Shown: positions 26,461 to 35,108 of the stretch, one piece after another
Numbering within the stretch: the first letter of the stretch is position 1
Layout of the letters: each line of letters starts with the position of its first letter
DNA from: HGM04593 sp045646965
Lineage (GTDB): Bacteria > Bacteroidota > Bacteroidia > Bacteroidales > Bacteroidaceae
Length of the DNA stretch: 37,283 nucleotides
Direction of reading: 5' to 3'
Assembly (NCBI GenBank): GCA_045646965.1
Contig: JAZRLR010000028.1
Location: 1 to 37,283 of the forward strand
Made by a program: the position numbers and the translations under genes
Notes under the pieces: model-generated
The model's database searches: none
What the model saw: only the letters and a program-made list of their open reading frames with translations
What the model was told of the DNA's origin: nothing

Positions 26461-26484
26461 CGGCGCACATTACACCGTGCGCCG
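26461..26484 (-). terminator. GC-rich hairpin after the TlpA-like gene (weak terminator candidate)
   Basis: CGGCGCAC and GTGCGCCG form an 8-bp stem with an 8-nt loop, 27 nt past the TlpA-like stop codon. No U run follows directly, so it may slow or protect the transcript rather than end it. The 190-nt gap otherwise holds only the downstream operon's promoter and inverted repeat. Confidence 0.35.
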
Positions 26485-26510
26485 ACCACGAAGAAACGGA
26501 TAAAAAAAGC

Positions 26511-27617
26511 TTATTTTGCCACAGACTCCTTGAGCAGACGGGTAAGTTCCTCGGGCGAAATGTTACGCGCAATAATTGTGCCGCTGTCGTTCACAAGCAC
26601 ATTGGCAGGGATTGCATCCACGCCATAGGCCGACGCAAGCTCACCGCTGCCTCCCGACGGCGCACACAGCTGCACCCAGCGCAGTTTCATAGCCGCACAG
26701 ACAGCCGCACAAGACTCCTTGTCGCTGTCGAGCGACACGCCCACCACGGCAAAGCCGCTCTTCTTGTACTCGTCGTACACCCCGGCAAGGGCAGGGAGCT
26801 CGGCAAGGCAGGGAGCGCACCAGCTTGCCCAGAATTGTAGCAGCGTGTATCGGTTTTTCTCCACAATTTTCGAGAAAAGCACCTTTTTATCGCTCAAATC
26901 GGGCAACTCAAAGTTCACATATCCACTGCCTACGGCTGTGGCCTTGCGACGTTTTACGCTCGCTATCTTGTGGTCGCAGTACTCACGCATAAGATTGTAA
27001 CGTGCATCGCGCAGATAGTCGGGCACACGCACAAGAAAGGCGTTCAGATTCTCTACCTCCATTGAGGCATAGGACTGCGACAGCATATAAAGACCGAGCT
27101 GATTGTTTATATTCTGCTCTATGGCAAAGAGTGCGTATGTACCGAGGTTCTTCTCGGCCTCGTCGCGTGCAGCGACAAGGCTGTCGAGCATACTCTCGCC
27201 TATGGGCATATTCTTGAGAAATTCGGGCGATGTAACCCCCTGCAAATTACGCAGATGCTCCTTGCCGGCGACAAAGCGTTGCAGCACCTCGTTGCCGTGT
27301 GTTCCGCCGCGCAGCATACCCTGCCCGAAACGCACAGTTATATCACCCTCTTCTATCACCACGGGGCCGCCCACCGCCTTCTTTTCCACAAGAAGCATAC
27401 AGAGCTTGCGCCCCTCGCTGCTGCCCGCAAAGCCGAACTGCCCGTTTTTTATCACCGCCGAGTCGATATTTGTAAAATTCTCGTCGGCAGAGGTCATATA
27501 GACAACCGTGCCGTCCTCGGCTGCGGGGAAGTAACCGGTTATTTCGTAGCCGCCTGTGGCACAAGAGAAAAGCATCGACGCCGATGCAAAGAGATACAAG
27601 AATCTGCGAGTTGTCAT
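26511..27617 (-). CDS. TlpA-type thioredoxin lipoprotein (DUF4369-like N-terminus)
   Basis: A 368-residue lipoprotein. The frame is open another 74 codons upstream across the engB gene, but only the ATG at 27617 gives a lipoprotein signal (MTTRRFLYLF, Cys19). Residues about 23-120 resemble the DUF4369 beta domain, about 125-225 is helical, and about 235-366 is a thioredoxin fold with the redox motif WCAPC (Cys267, Cys270) and the cis-proline segment AIPANVLV. The cysteine is followed by ATGGYE rather than acidic residues, so retention on the periplasmic face is likely. It should act as a periplasmic thiol-disulfide reductase. It lies 2 nt after engB, and its 3' end faces the metalloprotease operon; TlpA-like genes often accompany such SusCD-protease loci. 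Confidence 0.9.
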   Translation of the reverse strand: MTTRRFLYLFASASMLFSCATGGYEITGYFPAAEDGTVVYMTSADENFTNIDSAVIKNGQFGFAGSSEGRKLCMLLVEKKAVGGPVVIEEGDITVRFGQGMLRGGTHGNEVLQRFVAGKEHLRNLQGVTSPEFLKNMPIGESMLDSLVAARDEAEKNLGTYALFAIEQNINNQLGLYMLSQSYASMEVENLNAFLVRVPDYLRDARYNLMREYCDHKIASVKRRKATAVGSGYVNFELPDLSDKKVLFSKIVEKNRYTLLQFWASWCAPCLAELPALAGVYDEYKKSGFAVVGVSLDSDKESCAAVCAAMKLRWVQLCAPSGGSGELASAYGVDAIPANVLVNDSGTIIARNISPEELTRLLKESVAK

Positions 27618-27619
27618 TT

Positions 27620-28231
27620 TCAAGATTTTAAAGAGGTGTTTATATCTTCGATGTACGAGAGGAGTTCTTCGCGCCCGAGAGCCGCCTCGGACGAGGTTAC
27701 AAAGACAGGAGGCAGTTCCTCCCACTCCTGCAGGAGACGCTCCTTGTAGGCCGCCACATTGGCTGCAAGAGCGGTTTTTGACACTTTGTCGGCCTTGGTA
27801 AAGACTATGGCAAAAGGCACACCGTTCTCGCCCAGCCACTCAAAGAATTCGAGGTCTATTTTTTGCGGGGCGTGGCGGCAGTCGATGAGCACAAAGAGAT
27901 TTGTCATCTGCTCGCGGTCGAGCACATAGGACGATATAATGTGCTCGAGCTGCTCGTTCTGTTTCTTGCTGCGCTTTGCATAGCCGTAACCGGGGAGGTC
28001 TACAAGATACCACTCGTCGTTCACAATAAAGTGATTTATAAGCAGAGTCTTTCCGGGCATTGAGGAGGTCATAGCCAACTTATTACGCCCTGTAAGCATA
28101 TTTATGAGACTCGACTTTCCCACATTGGAGCGCCCAATGAAGGCATACTCGGGTTTTCCGTCCTGCGGACACTTTTTCACATCGCTGTTGCTTATCACGA
28201 AACGTGCGCTTTTTATCACCGGCTTATTCAT
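27620..28231 (-). CDS. engB: Ribosome biogenesis GTP-binding protein EngB/YsxC
   Basis: A 203-residue TrmE-Era-EngA-like GTPase that helps assemble the large ribosomal subunit in the cytoplasm. G1 is GRSNVGKS (33-40), G3 is DLPG with GYGYAKR after it (78-87), G4 is TKAD (145-148), and the switch I threonine lies in SMPGKT. Length matches the family. The ATG at 28231 was chosen because upstream codons run into the promoter. An essential-type housekeeping gene drives expression of the TlpA-like gene behind it. Confidence 0.95.
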   Translation of the reverse strand: MNKPVIKSARFVISNSDVKKCPQDGKPEYAFIGRSNVGKSSLINMLTGRNKLAMTSSMPGKTLLINHFIVNDEWYLVDLPGYGYAKRSKKQNEQLEHIISSYVLDREQMTNLFVLIDCRHAPQKIDLEFFEWLGENGVPFAIVFTKADKVSKTALAANVAAYKERLLQEWEELPPVFVTSSEAALGREELLSYIEDINTSLKS

Positions 28232-28247
28232 TTGTAACAATTTTTGG

Positions 28248-28255
28248 CGAAGATA
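28248..28255 (-). promoter_or_regulatory. Predicted engB promoter (-7 element)
   Basis: The minus strand reads TATCTTCG, one mismatch from TAnnTTTG and a common natural variant, only 17 nt from the engB ATG. The leader would be under 15 nt. No -33 box at normal spacing is evident. Confidence 0.45.
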
Positions 28256-28331
28256 GCTTTTTTCCCACAAATAACCGCTCTGCGCGCAAAAGAAAATGAT
28301 TCACTGGCGACGCGACGCCCCCTGCAGGCAC

Positions 28332-28363
28332 AAAAAAGGCAGACACCGCAAGGGTATCTGCCT
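28332..28363 (-). terminator. Intrinsic terminator of the TonB-dependent receptor gene
   Basis: On the minus strand an 11-bp stem (AGGCAGATACC with GGTGTCTGCCT, one G-U pair) and a 5-nt loop are followed by TTTTTTG, 21 nt after the receptor stop codon. Confidence 0.88.
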
Positions 28364-28384
28364 GTAGCGACGGCCGCATAAGTA

Positions 28385-30688
28385 TTAGTGCGACAGCTTT
28401 ATGCCCACGAAATATGTGCGAGGCTGCGTGGGGCCGTAGAAATAGCCCGAGTCGCGGTACTGCCCCGTGTCGAGGTCCTTTTGAAAGCTGTTGAAGATAT
28501 TCTGCACACCCGCGTTCACCTGCAAGTTAATGTGGTCGTGCAGAATAAATGTGTAGGCACCCTTCAGGTTAAGGTCGAAGAACGAAGGGGTGTCGTTCAT
28601 ACGGGGGCTCTCCTCGTAGGGGTAGAAAGGCACAATCATACTACCCGTATATGTTCCCGAGAGCGACAGCTCGAGGTGTTTCACAGGCGACGAGGCAAGT
28701 GTGAAATATCCGTAGCAGTCGGGGGTGCGCATCATACGCTTTGTGACAAGTTTATTACCCTCGGCATCTTCGGCCCACGCCTCGGCAGCCGTGTAGCGGC
28801 TGCGCTGCGCAGTGAAGCCCACCTGCAAGGATATATCTTTTCCGTGGGCAATCTTGGCATCGAGATTTGCTCCGTAAACACGCGCACCGTTACCATTGCG
28901 ACGCTCTCTCACGGGGTTATTCTCACTGTCCACGCCTGCATCCTCGAGCAGGAACACATCGTTCAAGCCTGTGTAGAAACCCTCGAGCAAAAGATTCGCC
29001 TGCCAATGCCCGAAACGGGTAGTCCAGTCGATGGAACCGCTGAAGCTGTTTGAGCGTTCCTCCTTTAAATTGTCGGCAAGCACAATCTGCACCCCCTCGC
29101 CGCTCACCGCCGTAACGTGCAAATCCTCGTCATAGGCCTGTGGAGCGCGGAAACCCGTAGAATAAGTGAGACGCGCCTGAAACGAAGAGGCGGGCTTGTA
29201 GAGAAGGTTCACACGCGGACTGAAGATGGGGCTCTCTATGAGGTTGTGCTTATCGACGCGCACACCCACAAGCAGCGACACAATATCCATATCCCACTCG
29301 TTCTGCGCAAAAGCACTTGCTATGCGCACATTCTGTTTCATATCGCGGTTGTAACCTGTCATAATATCGTGCAGACGATTCTCCTGGAACTCCACACCCG
29401 CGGTGAGAAGAGCGGGCGCAATGGGAAAATTCGACATACGACTCGTTACGGTGGCACCTGCCACCCAGGTGAGGTCATCGGTCTTGCCATAGGCATTGGG
29501 GTCGCGTTGCGCACCATAGTAGCTGTTGCGGTCGATGTGCTGCAACGACGTGAAGAGCGATAGTTTGTTCTTGTACTCGTTCCAGCCAAGGTCGTATGAA
29601 AGGCCACCGCTGTTTATTATATGCTCGGTCTGCTCGGTGATGTCGCTCTCGTGGGGCGGCAGGTCGAATTTATTACCTCCGCGACGCTTCTCGTTTGTGG
29701 TGTGATACTCAAGGCTTATGCGGCTCATATGTGTGGGACGGTAGTAGGAACGCAAACCGAAGGTGTTGATATTCACCTGCCCAAGCTCCGAGAAACCGTC
29801 GCCGTTGTGGTCATAGGCGTTGCGGTTGCGATAGCTCTCATAGAGCGCTATGCCGTAGGAGTTGTCGCTCGACACAAGCGAGGCGTTGGCACCCATATAC
29901 TGCTCTGTGCTCTTGCCGTCGAGCGAAGAGATATTTGTACTCACCTGAAAAGAGTTCTCCACAGGATCTTTTGTGATGACATTTATAGTTCCGCCCACGG
30001 CGTTGGCACCAAAGAGAGCCGAGCCGCCTCCGCGCACCACCTCCACACGCTCAATCATATTCACGGGAATCTGCTCAAGACCATACACGCCGCTCAACGC
30101 GCTCACCACGGGACGGCTGTTTATAAGCACCTGCGAGTAGGGGCCCTCGAGACCGTTTATGCGCACCTGCGGGAAGCCGCAGTTCTGACAGTTATTCTCG
30201 ACACGCAGGCCGGTTATATAGTTAAGACTTTTTGCTAAATCTACCGAGTTCACCGTTTCAAACAGTTTAAGATTGGCCACGCTCACCACCACGGGAGCGT
30301 CCTTGCGACTCACCTCGTTGCGATTGGCCGATACAACTATCTCGTCTATTACCTGGCTCTCCTCCTTTAATTTAAAGTGTACTATCGTGGCAAACTCCCT
30401 GCTCACCACAACCTCCTTGCTCATAGTCTCATAACCCACAGCCGACACACGCAAGGTGTACCTGCCCTCGCGCAACGAGGTTATCACAAACTGTCCTTTG
30501 TCGTTGGCCGTGGTGCCCTCGCCCTTCTCCACAATATATACCGATGCAAAGGGGATATTTTCTTCATCTTTGGCATCGACAACGTGTCCCGAAATTGTGT
30601 TACCATCCTTTATACCCATCTGCTCTTCGGCAAGGAGGGGTGTCGCAAACATCAAAAGAGTTAAAAACAGCAAGTAAAAATGTTTCAT
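28385..30688 (-). CDS. TonB-dependent outer-membrane receptor (CirA/FepA type)
   Basis: A 767-residue receptor. The signal peptide ends near residue 20 (LLA-EE). A carboxypeptidase-regulatory-like domain (about 30-108) precedes a TonB-box region (VIDEIVVSANR), a plug (about 130-240) and a barrel ending in FVGIKLSH. The plug carries the pair Cys167 and Cys170 in NNCQNCGFPQVRINGLEGPY, followed by RVEVVRGGGSALFGANAVGG. This is a classical metal-chelate/cobalamin/heme-type receptor, not a SusC: it is about 250 residues shorter, lacks the SusC signature and has no SusD partner. The ligand cannot be read from the sequence. It is monocistronic, with its own terminator; I could not find a clean promoter in the 198 nt before the start. 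Confidence 0.92.
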   Translation of the reverse strand: MKHFYLLFLTLLMFATPLLAEEQMGIKDGNTISGHVVDAKDEENIPFASVYIVEKGEGTTANDKGQFVITSLREGRYTLRVSAVGYETMSKEVVVSREFATIVHFKLKEESQVIDEIVVSANRNEVSRKDAPVVVSVANLKLFETVNSVDLAKSLNYITGLRVENNCQNCGFPQVRINGLEGPYSQVLINSRPVVSALSGVYGLEQIPVNMIERVEVVRGGGSALFGANAVGGTINVITKDPVENSFQVSTNISSLDGKSTEQYMGANASLVSSDNSYGIALYESYRNRNAYDHNGDGFSELGQVNINTFGLRSYYRPTHMSRISLEYHTTNEKRRGGNKFDLPPHESDITEQTEHIINSGGLSYDLGWNEYKNKLSLFTSLQHIDRNSYYGAQRDPNAYGKTDDLTWVAGATVTSRMSNFPIAPALLTAGVEFQENRLHDIMTGYNRDMKQNVRIASAFAQNEWDMDIVSLLVGVRVDKHNLIESPIFSPRVNLLYKPASSFQARLTYSTGFRAPQAYDEDLHVTAVSGEGVQIVLADNLKEERSNSFSGSIDWTTRFGHWQANLLLEGFYTGLNDVFLLEDAGVDSENNPVRERRNGNGARVYGANLDAKIAHGKDISLQVGFTAQRSRYTAAEAWAEDAEGNKLVTKRMMRTPDCYGYFTLASSPVKHLELSLSGTYTGSMIVPFYPYEESPRMNDTPSFFDLNLKGAYTFILHDHINLQVNAGVQNIFNSFQKDLDTGQYRDSGYFYGPTQPRTYFVGIKLSH

Positions 30689-30836
30689 ATCCTATATCTT
30701 TTATACCTAATATTTCTGTGTGCAAAATTCGCAACTTCTCACCCGCTGCACAATCGCTATTTGTGGTTATTTTTTACAAATGCCACCCCCCTTTTTAACT
30801 AAAAAGAATTAAAAACGGGAGGAAACAGCTGCGATA

Positions 30837-30868
30837 ATTGCGCCGATGCAGAAAAAAGATTAAGTTTG
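30837..30868 (+). promoter_or_regulatory. Promoter of the alpha/beta-hydrolase gene
   Basis: ATTG (30837-30840; one mismatch from TTTG), a 20-nt spacer and TAAGTTTG (30861-30868) match the Bacteroidota promoter. The -7 box ends 18 nt before the ATG, so the leader is very short. Confidence 0.65.
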
Positions 30869-30886
30869 CGAAAAACTTATCAACCT

Positions 30887-32233
30887 ATGAAAAAAGCAAT
30901 CGCAATAGTATTGGCCGCAATGACGGTAACAGGCGTATATGCCCAGAAAAGCACCCTGAACGACAAAACCAAGAGCGAGTACCTCTCGTTCTTCACAAAC
31001 AGCATAAACGGAGTGAGCGACAACATAAAAAAGGAGAACCGCTTGTCACTCAAAGAAATAGGCAGCGCACGCAGCGAGGTGTGGGAGTGCTGGCGCACCG
31101 CCGTAAATGCCATAGACGAGGAGAAACTGCCCGCATCGGCTGCCGCCGACACACGCGATACCCTTCTGTGGCACCTGCCCACACACCCCGAGGCCGACGC
31201 CGTTATGCCTTTCCATTACCTGCACAAAGGCGACAAACCCGCCGAGGGCTACCCCCTGTTTCTTTATATGCACGGCTCGGGCCCCAAAGCTGCCGAGTGG
31301 AACACAGGATATCGTATATGCCGCGAGTTTGCCGACGGCCCCTCGATATACTTCATTCCGCAGATACCAAGCGAGAAGCACTACCGCTGGGCCATACAGC
31401 CCCAGCAGCTCGCGTGGGAAAAGCTGTTGCGACTCGCCTTTGTGAGTGACGAGATAGACGCCCGCAGAATATATTTCTTCGGAATCTCCGAGGGAGGATA
31501 CGGCAGCCAGCGTCTCGCCTCCTTCTATGCCGACTATCTTGCGGGAGCAGGCCCTATGGCAGGTGGTGAGCCCCTGCAAAATGCCCCCTGCGAGAACCTC
31601 GCAAACACAGCCTTCTCGCTGCGCACAGGCGAGAGAGACTACGGGTTTGGCCGCAACTACCTCACATACGTCACCGCAATGACACTCGACAGCCTGCAGG
31701 CCGCACACCCCGGGCTCTACACACACAACGTGAAGATTCTGCCCAAGATGGGACACGGCATAAACTACGAGGAGACCACCCCGTGGCTTGCACAATACAA
31801 GCGCAACACACGCCCCACATATCTCTACTGGGAGAACTACGAGATGTATGGCCGCAAACGACAAGGCTTCGGTTACCTGCGTGCCGACGAGGAGCAGTGT
31901 GCCGAGGGCGAGCGCATCTGCTACGAAATGAATATCGAAGGAAACACCGTCACCCTCGACGTGAAAAAAGTGACCTACGAAACCGTGCAGCAGATGGGCA
32001 CAATACCTATGACATTCAAAAAAACATATACCCCTGCCACCGAAGGCAAGGTTACGATATTCTTGAGCGAGGATTTGATAGACTTCAAGAAACCCGTGAA
32101 GATAATTGTAAACGGCAAAGAGCAGATAAACAAGAAGATAAAACCCTCGGCACGCGCTATGGCCGAAAGCTGCGCCCTCTTCTACGATCCCGAGAGAATT
32201 TTCCCCGCATCGGTGCAGGTTACTGTGGAATAA
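30887..32233 (+). CDS. Secreted alpha/beta-hydrolase (esterase-like)
   Basis: A 448-residue secreted protein. The ATG at 30887 gives the signal MKKAIAIVLAAMTVTGVYA-Q; the frame is open 7 codons further, but those overlap the promoter and only offer a TTG. The alpha/beta-hydrolase core spans about 90-300: oxyanion region YMHGSGP, nucleophile elbow GISEGGYG (Ser201), a likely acid at Asp251 (GERDYGF) and a likely catalytic His290 (KMGHGIN). The C-terminal 130 residues form a beta-rich appended domain. It may be an esterase or peptidase-like hydrolase; the substrate is unknown. It is divergent from the TonB receptor and has its own promoter. No terminator was found before recR. Confidence 0.8.
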   Translation: MKKAIAIVLAAMTVTGVYAQKSTLNDKTKSEYLSFFTNSINGVSDNIKKENRLSLKEIGSARSEVWECWRTAVNAIDEEKLPASAAADTRDTLLWHLPTHPEADAVMPFHYLHKGDKPAEGYPLFLYMHGSGPKAAEWNTGYRICREFADGPSIYFIPQIPSEKHYRWAIQPQQLAWEKLLRLAFVSDEIDARRIYFFGISEGGYGSQRLASFYADYLAGAGPMAGGEPLQNAPCENLANTAFSLRTGERDYGFGRNYLTYVTAMTLDSLQAAHPGLYTHNVKILPKMGHGINYEETTPWLAQYKRNTRPTYLYWENYEMYGRKRQGFGYLRADEEQCAEGERICYEMNIEGNTVTLDVKKVTYETVQQMGTIPMTFKKTYTPATEGKVTIFLSEDLIDFKKPVKIIVNGKEQINKKIKPSARAMAESCALFYDPERIFPASVQVTVE

Positions 32234-32269
32234 TATAGGCGGGGAACCTTAAATGTGCAAAAAAATATT

Positions 32270-32277
32270 TATCTTCG
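32270..32277 (+). promoter_or_regulatory. Predicted recR promoter (-7 element)
   Basis: TATCTTCG, one mismatch from TAnnTTTG and the same variant seen before engB, lies 32 nt upstream of the recR ATG. The -33 region is A-rich without a clear TTTG. Confidence 0.45.
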
Positions 32278-32309
32278 CAGCCCTTAATAAACCATTGCAA
32301 TAAAAAGAG

Positions 32310-32930
32310 ATGAGTCAGGAATATCCGTCGGCACTGCTCGAGAGAGCGGTGAACGAGTTCAGTAAACTGCCGGGCATAGGACGCAAGACAGCCACACGCC
32401 TTGTGCTGCATATGTTGCGCCGCAAAGAGGAGGATGTAACCGCCTTTGCCGACGCTATAGTGCGCCTGAAACGCGAAGTCAAATATTGCAGCGTGTGCCA
32501 CAGCATCTCCGACGACGACATCTGCCCCATCTGCGCCAACCCCTTGCGCGACCACAGCCTTATATGCGTGGTTGAGAATATACAAGATGTTATGGCCGTG
32601 GAGAATACAATGCAATACCGCGGCGTCTACCACGTTCTCGGCGGAGTAATTTCACCTATGGACGGAGTGTCGCCCGCCGACCTCAACATAGAGAGCCTCA
32701 TCGCAAGAGTAGCCGGCGGCGAGGTGAAAGAGATAATTCTTGCATTGAGTTCCACAATGGAAGGCGACACCACAAACTTCTACATCTACCGCAAACTTAT
32801 GCAGTACAACGTGAAGCTGTCGGTTATCGCACGCGGCATATCGGTGGGCGACGAGCTCGAATATGCCGACGAGGTAACCCTCGGACGCTCCATTGTGAAC
32901 CGCACTCCTTTCACGGGAAAAACTATATAA
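32310..32930 (+). CDS. recR: Recombination mediator protein RecR
   Basis: A 206-residue RecR, which forms ring-shaped oligomers and works with RecO (and RecF) to load RecA on SSB-coated single-stranded DNA. The N-terminal helix-hairpin-helix contains KLPGIGRKTATR, the zinc finger has four cysteines (60, 63, 72, 75 in CSVC and CPIC), and a TOPRIM domain (about 83-180) includes CVVEN and LALSSTMEGD. The ending (SIVNRTPF) is typical. Length is standard. It heads a four-gene plus-strand run; a 4-nt gap separates it from the next gene. Confidence 0.97.
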   Translation: MSQEYPSALLERAVNEFSKLPGIGRKTATRLVLHMLRRKEEDVTAFADAIVRLKREVKYCSVCHSISDDDICPICANPLRDHSLICVVENIQDVMAVENTMQYRGVYHVLGGVISPMDGVSPADLNIESLIARVAGGEVKEIILALSSTMEGDTTNFYIYRKLMQYNVKLSVIARGISVGDELEYADEVTLGRSIVNRTPFTGKTI

Positions 32931-32934
32931 AATT

Positions 32935-33372
32935 ATGGACATTAAAAAGACAATCGACAAAGCACGCCTCTATTATGCGTGCGACGCAGCACTCATAGCA
33001 GCCTTCATACTCATAGGAGAATTAGGCGGCTTCAGCGGAATAATAGAGCCCGGCACCACCACACACTACATTGTGGAGGTCGCAAGCATAATGATAACCA
33101 TCGGAGCCCTGCCCGTTGCATACAAGATTTTAAAGACACAGATGGAAAAGGCAGCCACAAAAGGCGCAGAACACCTTGTTGAGAGCTTTCTGCGCATATA
33201 CCTGCCCCACATATCCATACTTGTTTCTGTGGTCTATATAAACACGCTGCTTCACTACAACGGCCATTTCAACGGAGCGATATACTGCGCAGTTCTCGGC
33301 TGTGGAGCCATAGTGTACAGCTTTCCCACAGCAAGAATGCTCGATAAATACATTAACCGAGAAGAGAAATGA
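32935..33372 (+). CDS. Four-helix integral membrane protein of unknown function
   Basis: A 145-residue protein with four predicted membrane segments (about 17-36, 46-65, 87-107 and 110-130) and charged, probably cytoplasmic ends. I recognise no motif. It sits between recR and a glycosyltransferase gene and overlaps the latter by 4 nt (ATGA), so the two are translationally coupled. The coupling suggests a role near the membrane-bound acceptor of the glycosyltransferase, but that is inference. Confidence 0.7.
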   Translation: MDIKKTIDKARLYYACDAALIAAFILIGELGGFSGIIEPGTTTHYIVEVASIMITIGALPVAYKILKTQMEKAATKGAEHLVESFLRIYLPHISILVSVVYINTLLHYNGHFNGAIYCAVLGCGAIVYSFPTARMLDKYINREEK

Positions 33373-34577
33373 AACTGTCGGTAATCATAGTAAACTACAA
33401 CGTAAAGCACTACGTTGAGCAGTGCTTGTGCAGCCTCTACGCAGCGCAGGGCGACCTTGCTATGGAGATATTTGTGGTAGACAACGCCTCGCACGACAAC
33501 TCGGTGGAATATCTCACACAGCAATTCCCCAAAGAGAAATACCCCAACCTGCACATAATAGGCAACGCACGTAACATAGGATTCGGCAAAGCAAACAACC
33601 TTGCCGTGGCAAAAGCCGTGGGAGAGTACATTCTTTACCTGAACCCCGACACCATAGTAACCGAAGATACCTTGCGCGACGCAGTGCAATATGCCGACAG
33701 CCACCCCGATATGGGCGCCCTGGGCACTATGATGCTGCACAGCAACGGAACCTTTGCCTACGAGTCGCGACGAGGTCTCCCCACCCCGTGGACAGCGCTG
33801 TGCAAGATGAGCGGCCTGTGCAACATCTTCCCCAAGAGCCACACCTTTGGCCGATACTATATGCGCTACCTCGACGAGGAGAAACCCGCAGAGATAGAGA
33901 TTGTGTCGGGAGCCTTTTTTATGGCACGCCGCGAGGCTCTGCAGCACACTGGGCTTTTCGACGAGGATTTCTTTATGTATGGCGAGGACATCGACCTCTC
34001 GTACCGCCTTCTGAAGAAAGGATACAAGAATCACTATATCCCCTCGCCCATACTTCACTACAAGGGAGAGAGCACACACAAGAGCACCTTCCGCTATGTA
34101 CACATATTCTACAACGCGATGCTCATCTTCTTCAAGAAGCACTACCGCCACTACGGCATAGGCCTCACCCTGCCCATAAAGACAGCTATAATAATAAAGG
34201 CAATGCTTGCCGTGGTTGCGCAGAACATACAAAAGGCCAAGGACTTCATAATTCCGCCCAAGGATATGCAGGACCACTACTACATATACATAGGGCGCAA
34301 CAGCCACAAGATGAAAGAGGTGGCCGAGCGCTGGTGTCTTGACGTCAAGTATATCAACGGCGACCGTCACACAATGCCCCACGGCGAGCTACCCGAGGGC
34401 GACAAGAAAAGACGCACACACATAATATACGACACACACGATTTCGACTATCGCTACATACTCGAAGCGTTCCGCCACTCCACACACAAAGCATACATAG
34501 GAACCTTCTACCCCGACAAGAGCATAGCCATCACATACAGCGACATATTTACCCTAAACCCCACCGATAACCTATGA
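33369..34577 (+). CDS. Family 2 glycosyltransferase with C-terminal extension
   Basis: A 402-residue GT2 enzyme resembling WbbL-type rhamnosyltransferases. The GT-A fold runs from residue 1 to about 250: SVIIVNYNVKHYVEQCL at the nucleotide-binding start, VVDNASHDNS, the metal-binding region YLNPDT and the acceptor/catalytic region FFMYGEDIDLSYRL. It transfers an activated sugar to a glycan or lipid acceptor on the cytoplasmic face. A hydrophobic stretch near 265-290 may associate with the membrane. The last 100 residues are an extra charged domain not needed for the GT fold; it includes YIYIGRNS and IIYDTHDFDYRYI. The gene overlaps both neighbours by 4 nt. Confidence 0.9.
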   Translation: MKLSVIIVNYNVKHYVEQCLCSLYAAQGDLAMEIFVVDNASHDNSVEYLTQQFPKEKYPNLHIIGNARNIGFGKANNLAVAKAVGEYILYLNPDTIVTEDTLRDAVQYADSHPDMGALGTMMLHSNGTFAYESRRGLPTPWTALCKMSGLCNIFPKSHTFGRYYMRYLDEEKPAEIEIVSGAFFMARREALQHTGLFDEDFFMYGEDIDLSYRLLKKGYKNHYIPSPILHYKGESTHKSTFRYVHIFYNAMLIFFKKHYRHYGIGLTLPIKTAIIIKAMLAVVAQNIQKAKDFIIPPKDMQDHYYIYIGRNSHKMKEVAERWCLDVKYINGDRHTMPHGELPEGDKKRRTHIIYDTHDFDYRYILEAFRHSTHKAYIGTFYPDKSIAITYSDIFTLNPTDNL

Positions 34578-35092
34578 GCCAGAAAAACGGCATAAGACTG
34601 CGTGCTCCGGAGCCCGAAGACCTCGAGCTGCTCTATACCATAGAGAACGATACCGAAATGTGGGACATCAGTTCGGCAAAGCTGAACTACTCGCGCTATG
34701 CACTCAAGCAATACATAGCACAACAGCCGCAAGAGATAGCCGTGTGTGGCGAGATGCGACTCATAGTAACCGACAGCCACACAGGAAAAGCCGTGGGCAT
34801 AGCCGACCTCACAAGCTACTCACCCGCCGACCGCAGTGCCGAGATAGGAATTACCGTGCTCAAGAGCGAGAGAGAGAAAGGATATGCCAGCGCCGCCATA
34901 AAAGAGCTCGAGCACTACGCAAAAAATTACCTCAACATAAGAATGCTCTATGCACACACCTCGGCCGACAACAACCCCGCCGCAAAAAATTTGTTCCTCA
35001 CAAGCGGCTACAAAGACGTCGCCACCCTGCCCGAATGGCACTTTTTTCGTGGGAAATACGAGAATTTGACCGTTTTCCAAAAAAAAATATAA
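34574..35092 (+). CDS. GNAT-family N-acetyltransferase (RimJ/SpeG-like)
   Basis: A 172-residue acetyltransferase. The acetyl-CoA binding segment is SEREKGYASAAIKEL (near 97-111), preceded by the strand SAEIGITVL and followed by the helix/strand pattern YLNIRMLYAHTSADNNPA, then the family-typical KNLFLTSGYKDV. It acetylates an amine of a small molecule, sugar nucleotide or protein; the substrate cannot be told. It starts inside the end of the glycosyltransferase gene (ATGA overlap), so an amino-sugar substrate is conceivable. Confidence 0.88.
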   Translation: MSQKNGIRLRAPEPEDLELLYTIENDTEMWDISSAKLNYSRYALKQYIAQQPQEIAVCGEMRLIVTDSHTGKAVGIADLTSYSPADRSAEIGITVLKSEREKGYASAAIKELEHYAKNYLNIRMLYAHTSADNNPAAKNLFLTSGYKDVATLPEWHFFRGKYENLTVFQKKI

Positions 35093-35108
35093 AAAAATCG
35101 CGAAAATA

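Noticed and set aside
27618..27839. Longer N-terminus for the TlpA-like lipoprotein (74 extra codons)
   Set aside because: It would overlap engB almost entirely and bury the lipobox; the internal ATG gives a normal lipoprotein signal.
31046..31864. 272-residue minus-strand frame opposite the alpha/beta-hydrolase
   Set aside because: The plus strand has a signal peptide, catalytic motifs and a promoter; the minus-strand product is Val/Cys-rich without a pattern.
33255..34382. 375-residue open frame antisense to the glycosyltransferase
   Set aside because: Opposite a clear GT2 gene with all motifs; the translated product is hydrophobic and repetitive without family features, as expected for a mirror frame.
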